Assembly (NCBI RefSeq): GCF_000428885.1
Contig: NZ_AUAU01000008.1
Span: 62,001 to 126,000 of the forward strand
DNA length: 64,000 nucleotides
Direction of reading: 5' to 3'
Source: Geothrix fermentans DSM 14018
Lineage (GTDB): Bacteria; Acidobacteriota; Holophagae; Holophagales; Holophagaceae
The position numbers and the translations under genes are program-made. Shown here in pieces: positions 16,016-23,764 of the stretch. Under the pieces are notes generated by a model. The model was given only the letters and a program-made list of their open reading frames with translations, did not search any database and was not told where the DNA came from. Numbering within the stretch: the stretch's first letter is position 1; every line of letters begins with the position of its first letter.

Positions 16016-17397
16016 TAGCGACCTCCCTTGCGAGCAAAGCCGAACCGATACTCGGCCCGGAGAAGTCCACGGGTCTCATGCTTGGCGACCGCGGTGCTTC
16101 CGTAGCTGACATCGCCGGACACCTTCACGTTCGTGGTGGCCTGGTATCCGAGCGAGCCCACCACTTCATAGATGTTCTTGATCCCCACCAGGTACGGGTT
16201 GTCCCTGTCGTACCGCTGGAGGATGCCGTCCAGGCTGGCGGTGAGCTTGCCCCGGGTGACCATGCCCCAGATCCGCGCCTCCTTGTGGCTCAGGCTGCGG
16301 TAGGGCCGGGCGGGATCCACGAACAGGGTGTTCGCGGCGTTCACCCAGTGGGCCCCCACGCCGCCGAGGAAGGTCCGCTCGCTGGAGCTCCAGCGGATCT
16401 CGCCGCCGCCGCGGTTCACGTCGCCGACGGTCTCGCGGTGCATGTGGCGGTAGTCGGCCACCAGCTGGACACCCGTGGGAGCGTTCCAGGTGATGCTGCC
16501 CCCGAAGCCGCGGAACATGTCGTTGTCGTCCTGGCGGAAGAGGGAGGGGAGGTTCGTCCCGGCGAAGAAGGCGTAGAAGTTCCGCTCGGCGTAGTTGCCC
16601 GTCACGGTGACCTGGCTGCCCACCTTCACGGTGGCGGTGTAGTCGTGCTCGGCGATGCGGGACCGGTCGCGGGTGCCGGGGGCCTGGTCCGGGTGGCTGG
16701 CCACGTCGAAGACGGTCCGGCCGCGGAGGTCGAAGACGCTGGCGGGGGTGATGCGGATGTCCACGCCCAGCTGCTTGCGCGTGTAGTCGATGGGCGAGGG
16801 GATGTCGAGGTCCTTGGCCGCCTCGGTCCCGTCCTGCAGGTAGGACACGCCGATCTCGCCGACCTTGGGCATGCGCCAGGCGAAGCGGGTGCCGAAGATG
16901 AAGTCCCGCTGGTATTCGTAGTCCGACTGGTTCCGGGGATCCACCGTCTTGAAGTAGACGGGCTTGCCGCCGAAGGCGGACACGGTGAAGCCGCCCCGCA
17001 GGTCCGTCCGGACGCTGACGCCGTCCACCTGCTCGAAGCCCGTGGCCTGGCTGGTGGTGAAGCGCCCGGCCTTGATCTCGGCGTTGGCCTGGTCGAAGCG
17101 GTACTGGAGGTAGCCGTAGTTCAGGTACCCGCCGGACTTGGAGCCGTCGAAGTTACTGGCGTCGCTCAGATCCGTCCGGCCCCACCCGAAGAGGTGCAGC
17201 GAGAGGTTGTCGGTGCCCAGCTTGGTGGCGTCGATGCCCAGGTACTGGGTGGCGGGAGTGAAGGTGGCCTTGTCAAAGCCCGGCGTCTCCTGCTTCCACA
17301 TTTGGGCCATGGTGGTGCCGTACAGGCTCACCTCCTGGCCCCAGGCCGTGGCTGACATCAGTGTGGCAAGCAGGACCACTTGGGTTCGTGGCTTCAT
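16015..17397 (-). CDS. outer-membrane beta-barrel of a porin-cytochrome conduit
   Basis: About 460 residues. Signal peptide MKPRTQVVLLATLMSATAWG, then many short amphipathic strands with alternating polar/hydrophobic residues and aromatic girdles (SLHLFGWGRTDL, GGYLNYGYLQYRF, VTVTGNYAERNFY, GVQLVADYRHMH), ending in LLRAEYRFGFARKGGR. No heme motifs. Its place at the head of an operon with two multiheme lipoproteins and a decaheme lipoprotein makes it the MtrB/OmbB-like barrel by context rather than by sequence I can verify. ATG 17397 is preferred over 17409 because GAGGCG precedes it. Confidence 0.8.
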   Translation of the reverse strand: MKPRTQVVLLATLMSATAWGQEVSLYGTTMAQMWKQETPGFDKATFTPATQYLGIDATKLGTDNLSLHLFGWGRTDLSDASNFDGSKSGGYLNYGYLQYRFDQANAEIKAGRFTTSQATGFEQVDGVSVRTDLRGGFTVSAFGGKPVYFKTVDPRNQSDYEYQRDFIFGTRFAWRMPKVGEIGVSYLQDGTEAAKDLDIPSPIDYTRKQLGVDIRITPASVFDLRGRTVFDVASHPDQAPGTRDRSRIAEHDYTATVKVGSQVTVTGNYAERNFYAFFAGTNLPSLFRQDDNDMFRGFGGSITWNAPTGVQLVADYRHMHRETVGDVNRGGGEIRWSSSERTFLGGVGAHWVNAANTLFVDPARPYRSLSHKEARIWGMVTRGKLTASLDGILQRYDRDNPYLVGIKNIYEVVGSLGYQATTNVKVSGDVSYGSTAVAKHETRGLLRAEYRFGFARKGGR

Positions 17398-17526
17398 GAT
17401 TCGCCTCATGCGGTGGCGTGGATGGACCGGGGTGGAAGAGCAGAAGGAGCAGAGCCGGGATCTTCGTAAAGGCCTGCCAGCGCGGGCCAGAACGCCGTGA
17501 AAGCTGATGGTGGCGTCAGAAACAAA

Positions 17527-17554
17527 ACTATAGCCCCCACTCTGGCGACCTCAA
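17527..17554 (-). promoter_or_regulatory. sigma-70-like promoter of the porin-cytochrome operon
   Basis: On the minus strand TTGAGG, 16 bases, TATAGT. It lies about 130 bases upstream of the barrel start. No TGTGA-N6-TCACA palindrome is visible here, unlike the single decaheme genes. Confidence 0.5.
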
Positions 17555-17924
17555 GGGTGGAAATGATTGATTCCTGTATGGAAGTATGATTAATGAATTC
17601 ATTGTTGCGACTGCCTAGATCAACATTAATAATTTAAAAATAAACATCTTATGATCAAATTGATTGTAAATAAAAATGGCAAAAAACATAGCAGTCGAAA
17701 CAGGTTTACCCTTCTGGGACAAAGTTGTGACCGTTGCCACTGGAGAAAGGTTCCCAGTCTCAGGGATCGATTTGGACACCCGATGGGGTCCTTACTTATC
17801 TGATGGGCAGGTTCCCCGATGGCCCCTGGGCGGCCCGGCCCTCTGGTGGTCGGACCGTTCCCTGTGACCCCTGGCACTGGCGAGGCTCTGCATACTTTCC
17901 GGTTGGAAAAGGTCGGAGGTATTC
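17555..17924. other. AT-rich divergent intergenic region
   Basis: Between the minus-strand porin operon and plus-strand iorA. The stretch 17560-17700 is far richer in A and T than the rest of the window, with ATTAATAATTTAAAAATAAA and a small palindrome ATCAAATTGAT (17654). Short open frames (for example 17676-17867) have atypical codons and no recognisable product. Upstream of iorA is GGAGG (17915). I see no RNA gene that I can support. Confidence 0.4.
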
Positions 17925-19571
17925 ATGATCCAGAGCACCCTCGCGCTGGGGGTCGAAGCGGTGGGATTCGCCGCCTTCGATGCCGGCATCAAGGGCGCGT
18001 TCGGTTATCCGGGCACGCCGTCCACGGAGGGGTTCGAAGCCGTCGAACAGCTCATCCTTGAGGCCCGGGACGGCCGGGCCGCCCAGTGGGCCGCCAACGA
18101 GAAGGTGGCCTACGACCTGGGGCTCGGCATGAGCTACGCGGGTTTCCGCAGCCTGGTGACCATGAAGCATGTGGGCCTCAACGTGGCCATGGACGCCTAC
18201 GCCAACTCCGCCCTCACGGGCGTCCGGGGCGGCCTGGTGCTCCTGGTGGCCGACGATCCCGGCATGCACAGCAGCCAGAACGAGCAGGACAGCCGCCGCC
18301 TGGCCGAATTTGCCTGGCTGCCCTGCCTGGAGCCCAGCACCGTCCAGGAGTGCTACGACCTCACCCATCGCGCCTTCGAGCTGTCCGAGGCCCTCCAGGT
18401 GCCCGTGATGCTCCGCATCGTGACCCGCCTGGCCCATTGCCGGGCCGCCCTCCAGCGGAAGGAGCCCCTGGCCCCCGCGGCCCTGGGCCTGGTCCCCGAG
18501 GCCTCTGTCCAGGACTGGGTGCTCATCCCGGCCAACGCCCGCCGCCGCTATGTGAACCTGCTGGCCAAGCAGCCCCGGCTCATGGCCGAGGCCACCCCCC
18601 TCAACCGCCTGGTGCCCGGCCCCGCCCGCCGCGGCGTGGCCCTGGCCGGCATGGGCCGGGCCTATTTCGGGCAGCTGCTCCACGAGAACCCCGCCCTGGC
18701 GGAGCTGCCTCGCCTGGAAATCGCCGCCTACCCGGTGGACCCCGCCCTGGAGGAGGCCTTCCTGGCCCAGGTGGACGAGGTGGTGGTCTTCGAGGAGGAC
18801 TACCCGGTGCTGGAGGAGCGCCTGGGCCTGCGCGGCACCGCCAGGGTCCGCGGGCGTCTGGACGGGGCCCTGCCCCGCACGGGCGAGCTGGCCCCCCGCC
18901 TGCTGAAGGCGGCCCTGGGCCTGGCGGCCTCGGCCGGCAAGGCCGCCGTCAGCCTCGACCTGCCCGTGCGGGCCCCCCGGTTCTGCGATGGCTGCGGCCA
19001 TGTGGACGCCTACGGGGCCCTGCGGGATGCCCTCGCCAGCGTGGGCGCCCCGGGCACCCGCGTCTTCGGCGACATCGGCTGCTACACCCTGGCGGCCCAG
19101 GAGCCCATGGCCGCGGTCCACGCGGTGGTGGAGATGGGCGCCAGCATCAGCATGGCCGTGGGCGCCGCCCTCGCAGGCCAGACGCCCTCCGTGGCCGTCA
19201 TCGGCGATTCCACCTTCGGGCACAGCGGCCTGCCGGCCCTGCTCACCGCGGCCGACAGCGGCGTGAACGTCACCGTGGTCATCCTCGACAACCGCGTGGT
19301 GGGCATGACGGGCCAGCAGCCCAGCCAGGCCCTCGACCAGGTGGAGCGCATGGCCCGGGGCATGGGCGTCGCCGCGGACCAGCTCCAGGTGCTGCTGCCC
19401 GTCCCGAAACAGCACGACGCCAACGTGGCGGCCCTGGCCACCGCCCTGCGGCATCCCGGCCTCTCGGTGGTGGTCTTCCGCCGGGAGTGCATCCAGTCCA
19501 TCCGCCGCGGCGTCCTGAAGGATCACGACCGCCAGGAACGCGAGCGCTGCACCACCGAGGCCTGCTCATGA
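17925..19571 (+). CDS. iorA: indolepyruvate:ferredoxin oxidoreductase, alpha subunit (short form)
   Basis: 548 residues. The N-terminal half is the pyrimidine-binding fold of 2-oxoacid:ferredoxin oxidoreductases (FGYPGTPSTEGFEAVEQ, WAANEKVAYDLGLGMSYAG, VLLVADDPGMHSSQNEQD). The C-terminal half binds thiamine diphosphate (RFCDGCGHVDAYGAL, FGDIGCYTL, and GDSTFGHSGLPAL to ILDNRVVGMTGQ). IorA oxidatively decarboxylates aryl-pyruvates from aromatic amino acids to aryl-acetyl-CoA. Usual IorA ends with a two-cluster ferredoxin domain; this one ends at TTEACS without it. GGAGG precedes the ATG. The stop overlaps iorB (ATGA). Confidence 0.88.
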   Translation: MIQSTLALGVEAVGFAAFDAGIKGAFGYPGTPSTEGFEAVEQLILEARDGRAAQWAANEKVAYDLGLGMSYAGFRSLVTMKHVGLNVAMDAYANSALTGVRGGLVLLVADDPGMHSSQNEQDSRRLAEFAWLPCLEPSTVQECYDLTHRAFELSEALQVPVMLRIVTRLAHCRAALQRKEPLAPAALGLVPEASVQDWVLIPANARRRYVNLLAKQPRLMAEATPLNRLVPGPARRGVALAGMGRAYFGQLLHENPALAELPRLEIAAYPVDPALEEAFLAQVDEVVVFEEDYPVLEERLGLRGTARVRGRLDGALPRTGELAPRLLKAALGLAASAGKAAVSLDLPVRAPRFCDGCGHVDAYGALRDALASVGAPGTRVFGDIGCYTLAAQEPMAAVHAVVEMGASISMAVGAALAGQTPSVAVIGDSTFGHSGLPALLTAADSGVNVTVVILDNRVVGMTGQQPSQALDQVERMARGMGVAADQLQVLLPVPKQHDANVAALATALRHPGLSVVVFRRECIQSIRRGVLKDHDRQERERCTTEACS

Positions 19572-20167
19572 ACGCTCCCCGCATCCACGGCATCGTCCTG
19601 TCCGGCGTCGGCGGCCAGGGGGTGCTCTCCCTCGCCCAGATCCTGCTGGAGGCCCTGCGCCGCAGCGGCCTCCACGCCCTGCAATCCGAGATCCACGGCA
19701 TGAGCCAGCGGGGCGGCAGCGTCCACGCCCAAGTCTGCTACTCGGAGATCCCCCTCACCTCGCCCATCCTCGACGAGGGCGGCGCGGACCTGCTCATCGC
19801 CCTCGAGCCCCTGGAGGCCCTTCGCTATGTGTCCATGCTGCGCATGGACGGCCACCTGGTCGTCTCCGAGGAACCCCAGATGGACATGACGGGCTACCCG
19901 CCCCTGGACGACATCTACGCCGCCCTCAAGGCCGTGCGGGGCGCCCACCTCATCGACACCGAGGACCTGGCCCGCCGCCTCAACCACCGCCAGGCCGGGG
20001 GCATGGCCCTGCTGGGCATGGCCTCCCGCTACCTGCCCATCGAGGACGGCGTCTGGCGCGACGTCATCAGCCAGCGCTTCGAGGCCAAGGGCGCGCGCGT
20101 CACAGACAAGAACCTCGAGGCCTTCGAGGCCGGGCGAGGCCTGATCCACGACCCCGTGGGAGCCTGA
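19568..20167 (+). CDS. iorB: indolepyruvate:ferredoxin oxidoreductase, beta subunit
   Basis: 199 residues; ATG overlaps the iorA stop by four bases. It is the gamma-type domain of 2-oxoacid:acceptor oxidoreductases: IVLSGVGGQGVLSLAQIL near the N-terminus, EIHGMSQRGGSVHAQVCYS, then DLLIALEPLEALRY. These are the hallmark motifs of IorB, which completes the thiamine-dependent active site with IorA. The next gene starts two bases after the stop, so the three form one operon for converting aromatic 2-oxoacids to acids with ATP gain. Confidence 0.9.
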   Translation: MNAPRIHGIVLSGVGGQGVLSLAQILLEALRRSGLHALQSEIHGMSQRGGSVHAQVCYSEIPLTSPILDEGGADLLIALEPLEALRYVSMLRMDGHLVVSEEPQMDMTGYPPLDDIYAALKAVRGAHLIDTEDLARRLNHRQAGGMALLGMASRYLPIEDGVWRDVISQRFEAKGARVTDKNLEAFEAGRGLIHDPVGA

Positions 20168-20168
20168 C

Positions 20169-22310
20169 ATGACGACGACCAGCACGGGATTCCTCCACGA
20201 GGGGCGCGCCTACGGCCTGCTCGCCGCCGCGGGCCTGCGGGTCCCCCGCCACGGCTTCCTGGAGGCCGGGCCCCTGCCCTTCGCCTCCGGCGAGCCCATC
20301 GTCCTCAAGGGCATCGCGGACCAGCTCTGGCACAAATCCGATAAGGGCGCCGTCCACTTCGGGCCCTTCGACGAGGCGGCCCTGAAGGCCGAAGCCGCGG
20401 CCATGAAGGCCCGCGTCCCGGAGCACCCCTGGATCGGCGGCCTGGTCTGCGAGAAGGTGGCCTTCAAGCGCCTGCCGGGCCTGCCCACCGAGGCCCTGGT
20501 CTCCCTGAAGCGGGATCCGGATGCGGGCTGGCTCGTGGTCTGCGGGATCGGCGGCCTCCAGGCGGACGCCTGGGCGGCCCTGGCGCCGCCCCTGATCTGG
20601 CCCCTGGCCTTCTGCACGCCGGAGCAGGCCCTGGAGGATCTGCGCGAGCACTGGCTGGGCCGCACCTGGCTGGGCCGCCAGCGCGGCGCCGAAGCGCTCA
20701 CCGATGAAAGGAAGCTCCTGGCCTTCCTCCAGGGCCTGTGGAAGGCCGCCGAAGGCCTGGACCGGGAGGGCGTCACCCTGTTGGAGCTGAACCCCGTGGT
20801 GCTGGACAGCGACGGCCTGCCCACGGCCCTGGACGGGGTGGGCACCCTGGAGGCGACCGCCCCCGAGGCTCTCGCAGTGCCGGATCCCGCCTGGTACCGC
20901 GCCCTGGTGTCCCCCCGGAACCTGGTGATCGCCGGCGTGTCCAACCGCGAGGGCACCGTGGGCCGCATCATCCTGGAGAACATCCAGCGCTCCACCCTGC
21001 CCCCGGGCGCCCTCCGCCTCATCAAGCCCGGCGCCACCGAGTTCCTGGGCCTGCCCTGCCTGGGCTCCGTGGCGGAGCTCGCCGCGGCCCCCACGGACCA
21101 GCTCATCCTCTCCCTGCCCGCGCCTCTGACCCTGGAGGTGGTGGAGCAGCTCTGCCGCCAGGGCGGCGGGGCCACGGTGGTCTACCTGGTGGCCGGCGGC
21201 CTGGGCGACGGCGCCGACTGCGAGGGCCTCGGCAAGCGGCTGATGGCCTGCCTCGACGAGCACCGCCGCGCCGGGAAGTGGACGCCGGCCCTGGTGGGGC
21301 CCAACGGCCTGGGCCTCTACAGTCCCGACCAGGACCTGAACACCCTCTTCATCCCCGACGAGAAGCTGCCCCTGCGTCCCCACCCCGGCCATGCCGCCCT
21401 GGTGAGCCAGAGCGGGGCCTTCCTCATCACACGCCTGAGCCGCCGCCCCGAGCTGGGCCTGCGGGCGGCGGTGGCCATCGGCAACCAGATGGACCTGCGC
21501 TGCTCGGACTTCCTGGCGGGCTTCGGTTCGGATCCGGCCGTGAAGGTGGTGGGCGCCTACTTGGAGGGCTTCGCCCCCGGCGACCTGCAGGCCACGGCCC
21601 GGGCGGCCAAGGCGCTCCGGGCCTCGGGCCGCCGCGTGCTGCTCTACAAGGGCGGGCGGAGCCAGGAGGGCATGGCCGCCGCCAGCAGCCACACGGGCGC
21701 CCTGGCGGGCGACCACGCCCTGCAGGCCAGCCTGCTGCGCCGGGCGGGGGTGATGCTGGCCGACCGTATCGAGGCCTTCGATGCGGCCTTCTCCTGGCTG
21801 GGCGCCTACGCCGAAGGCGCCCCCCGCCGCGTGGCCATCATGACCAACGCGGGCTTCGAGTCCGTGGCCTCCGCCGACCTGCTGGAAGGCCCCTTCCGCG
21901 GCGCGAAGCTCACCGGGGCGGAGACCGGCGCCCTGACCCGGACCATCGAGACCCACGGACTCACGGGCCTGGTGAGCCCCCGCCTGCCCCTGGACCTCAC
22001 GCCCATGGCCGACGAAGCCGCCTACCTGGCCGGGGCCCGGCTCCTGCTCGCCTCCGAGGCGGACGTGGTGGTGGTGGGCCTGGTGCCCCTCACCCGCCGC
22101 CTGGGCACCGCGGACCCTGCGGCCTTCGTCCCCTTCGCCAACGCCCTGAGGGCACTGGCCCGGGACAGCGGCAAGTGGCTGGGCGTGGCCGTGGAAGGCG
22201 GCGCTCCCTACGACGCCTACCGCCAGGGCCTCCGCGAGGCCGGCCTTCCGGTCTTCCTCACCATGGAGGAAGCCCTGGAGGGCCTGCGGTTGATCGCTTC
22301 GGAGGTGTGA
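20169..22310 (+). CDS. acyl-CoA synthetase (ADP-forming), fused beta-alpha
   Basis: 713 residues. Residues about 10-225 are an ATP-grasp domain (IVLKGIADQLWHKSDKGAV, LVSLKRDPDAGW, LLELNPVVLD). About 240-500 are a CoA-binding Rossmann fold and a succinyl-CoA-ligase-like domain (VIAGVSNREGTVGRII, LVGPNGLGLYS, ALVSQSGAFL, SSHTGALAGDHA with the His region). The end resembles the ligase-CoA domain. The beta part comes first, whereas many fused acetate-CoA ligases have alpha first. In archaea such enzymes turn acyl-CoA, ADP and Pi into acid, CoA and ATP after Ior, so here it likely harvests ATP from aryl-acetyl-CoA. Confidence 0.85.
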   Translation: MTTTSTGFLHEGRAYGLLAAAGLRVPRHGFLEAGPLPFASGEPIVLKGIADQLWHKSDKGAVHFGPFDEAALKAEAAAMKARVPEHPWIGGLVCEKVAFKRLPGLPTEALVSLKRDPDAGWLVVCGIGGLQADAWAALAPPLIWPLAFCTPEQALEDLREHWLGRTWLGRQRGAEALTDERKLLAFLQGLWKAAEGLDREGVTLLELNPVVLDSDGLPTALDGVGTLEATAPEALAVPDPAWYRALVSPRNLVIAGVSNREGTVGRIILENIQRSTLPPGALRLIKPGATEFLGLPCLGSVAELAAAPTDQLILSLPAPLTLEVVEQLCRQGGGATVVYLVAGGLGDGADCEGLGKRLMACLDEHRRAGKWTPALVGPNGLGLYSPDQDLNTLFIPDEKLPLRPHPGHAALVSQSGAFLITRLSRRPELGLRAAVAIGNQMDLRCSDFLAGFGSDPAVKVVGAYLEGFAPGDLQATARAAKALRASGRRVLLYKGGRSQEGMAAASSHTGALAGDHALQASLLRRAGVMLADRIEAFDAAFSWLGAYAEGAPRRVAIMTNAGFESVASADLLEGPFRGAKLTGAETGALTRTIETHGLTGLVSPRLPLDLTPMADEAAYLAGARLLLASEADVVVVGLVPLTRRLGTADPAAFVPFANALRALARDSGKWLGVAVEGGAPYDAYRQGLREAGLPVFLTMEEALEGLRLIASEV

Positions 22311-22330
22311 CCTTCGGCATGGCCAGGACG

Positions 22331-22357
22331 GGAATCTGGGGTCAGACTCTATTTCGG
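22331..22357. repeat. REP/RAYT-like fragment
   Basis: The string CTGGGGTCAGACTC within 22331-22357 is the kind of motif found at repeats mobilised by REP-associated tyrosine transposases in many bacteria. Only a single short piece lies here, between two genes and next to a ribosome site, with no transposase nearby. Confidence 0.3.
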
Positions 22358-22373
22358 ATCCGAGAGGGCTGAA

Positions 22374-23141
22374 ATGTCCCGAAGTCTGCCCCCCATACGC
22401 ACCCTCCTCCCCGCCGAGCACGGCAGCTGGTTCATGCTCGGATTCCCGCTGGTGCTGGGTCTGCTGCTCCGCCCCGGCTGGGGTGGGCTCTGCCTGGGCC
22501 TGGCGGCCCTGGCCTTCTTCCTGGCCCGGCCGCCCCTCCGGCGGGTGCTCAGCGGCCAGCGCGATGCCCTCCAACTCCGGGCGCTTCTTCTGTTTGCCGG
22601 GCTCGCCGCGGCCTTCGGGGCCCTCACGTTCCTCATTTCGGGGCCGCGATTCCTGATTCCCCTGATCTGCGTGGCCCCGCTGGTGGTGCTGGCCCTGCGG
22701 GCGGACCTGGACCGGGCCGTGCGCTCCCTGACCGTGGAGCTGGCGGCCCAGGGCGCCTTCGCGGGCCTGGCGGCCGCCATCCTCGCGGCGGACGGCGCCC
22801 CTCTGCTTGAGGCCGGCCGGGCCTGGCTCCTGGCCACCCTCGTGGGGGGCGCGAACCTGGCCCACGTCCGGCGCCTCCTGGGGCACGCCCACAAGCTGGC
22901 CACGGAAGAGCTGGACCGGCGCCGGATCCCCGTCCACGTCCTCCACCTGCTCCTGATCGGGACTTCCGCCCTGCTGCTGGCCCCCCGCAACCTCGCCGGG
23001 ATGATCTGGACCGGCTGGACCCTCCTGCTCTACCTGCGGGCCCTGGCACCCTACCGGCCGATCCCCGCTCGCACCCTGGGCTGGCGGGAGGGGGGCCTGA
23101 GCGTGCTGGGCCTCCTGCTCCTGTGGCGGGCCCTGCTCTGA
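22374..23141 (+). CDS. YwiC-like integral membrane protein
   Basis: 255 residues with about eight hydrophobic segments. The start SLPPIRTLLPAEHGSWFMLG followed by PLVLGLLL is the signature of the YwiC-like family, whose founding member lies in the Bacillus subtilis narGHJI/narK/fnr region. The biochemical role is unknown. Here too it is near nitrate-respiration genes, between iorAB-ACD and an Rrf2 regulator. AGAGGG lies upstream of the ATG. Confidence 0.8.
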   Translation: MSRSLPPIRTLLPAEHGSWFMLGFPLVLGLLLRPGWGGLCLGLAALAFFLARPPLRRVLSGQRDALQLRALLLFAGLAAAFGALTFLISGPRFLIPLICVAPLVVLALRADLDRAVRSLTVELAAQGAFAGLAAAILAADGAPLLEAGRAWLLATLVGGANLAHVRRLLGHAHKLATEELDRRRIPVHVLHLLLIGTSALLLAPRNLAGMIWTGWTLLLYLRALAPYRPIPARTLGWREGGLSVLGLLLLWRALL

Positions 23142-23152
23142 TCTCGGTCACA
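23137..23152 (+). promoter_or_regulatory. weak CRP/FNR-type palindrome
   Basis: TCTGA-TCTCGG-TCACA: one mismatch from TGTGA-N6-TCACA. It overlaps the end of the YwiC-like gene, 60 bases upstream of the Rrf2 gene. Confidence 0.25.
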
Positions 23153-23194
23153 ACTGGAGCTGGACTCCCAAATGACCCGCCATCGCCTCGAAAT

Positions 23195-23210
23195 CGGAAG
23201 TAATATTCCG
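23195..23210 (+). promoter_or_regulatory. palindrome over a -10 element at the start of an Rrf2 gene
   Basis: CGGAA-GTAATA-TTCCG, with the -10-like TAATAT at 23201-23206 inside it. The ATG at 23213 is where transcription would start (7 bases after the -10), and no ribosome site fits between. This points to a leaderless mRNA and an operator for self-repression. No clear -35 is seen. Confidence 0.4.
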
Positions 23211-23212
23211 GA

Positions 23213-23659
23213 ATGATCTTCTCGACCGCCACCGGCTACGCCCTCCGTGCCCTCGCCGCCCTGCCCGAGGACGGGAGCTTCTGCCTGGCCAAGGACCTGT
23301 CGGCCCGTCTCGAATTGCCGGGCCCCTACCTGGCGAAGATCCTCCAGGGTCTGGTGCAGGCCGATCTCCTGGAGTCTGTCCGCGGCCCCAAGGGGGGCTT
23401 CCGCCTCCTGCGTCCCGCCCACCGGATCACCGTGGGCGAGGTGGTCGTGGCCCTGGAGGGCCCGAACTCCATGGATGGCTGCATCATGGGCTTCCCCACC
23501 TGCGGCGGCGACCACCCCTGCCCCCTGCACGAGGCCTGGGGCGCCGTGAAGGCCCAGGTGGCCACCTCCATGACCGAGGCCACCATCCGGGACCTGCAGC
23601 TCATGGACCTGCGGCACCAGAAGGAAGCCAAGGACCGGCCGCCCTGCGAGAAGCCCTGA
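23213..23659 (+). CDS. Rrf2-family transcriptional regulator
   Basis: 148 residues. Winged helix-turn-helix (MIFSTATGYALRALAAL, YLAKILQGLVQADLL, RGPKGGFRLLRP) and cysteines C-X6-C-X5-C (CIMGFPTC, DHPC), the likely Fe-S ligands, then a helical tail ending in RPPCEKP. It lies between the YwiC-like gene and the molybdoenzyme operon, so that operon is a plausible target. The start is set by homology to other Rrf2 N-termini and appears leaderless. Confidence 0.87.
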   Translation: MIFSTATGYALRALAALPEDGSFCLAKDLSARLELPGPYLAKILQGLVQADLLESVRGPKGGFRLLRPAHRITVGEVVVALEGPNSMDGCIMGFPTCGGDHPCPLHEAWGAVKAQVATSMTEATIRDLQLMDLRHQKEAKDRPPCEKP

Positions 23660-23687
23660 ACTCAAGCCTGGATCTGGATCTGGAGCC

Positions 23688-23715
23688 TTGAATCGCCCCG
23701 GTTTTGCCCTAAATT
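23688..23715 (+). promoter_or_regulatory. sigma-70-like promoter of the molybdoenzyme operon
   Basis: TTGAAT, 16 bases, TAAATT; about 50 bases before the first ATG (23765). CTGGAG lies near the start codon. Confidence 0.55.
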
Positions 23716-23764
23716 AGGACTCATCGGTCCGTTTCACCCCACGCCCGCCCCCTGGAGCCCAGCC

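Noticed and set aside
17676-17867. 63-codon frame in the AT-rich intergenic region
   Set aside because: Codon use differs from all real genes here, no ribosome site, no recognisable motif. Possible but unsupported.
17871-17895. Sigma-54-like GG-N10-GC before iorA
   Set aside because: The -12 part is AGGC rather than TTGC and the match is what chance gives in GC-rich DNA.
20100-22946. 948-codon minus-strand frame opposite the acyl-CoA synthetase
   Set aside because: Low-complexity Gly/Gln/Arg/Ala translation spanning three real genes; a shadow frame.
23660-23687. GATCTGGATCTGGA direct repeat before the molybdoenzyme operon
   Set aside because: Only two and a half units of six bases; no sign of function.
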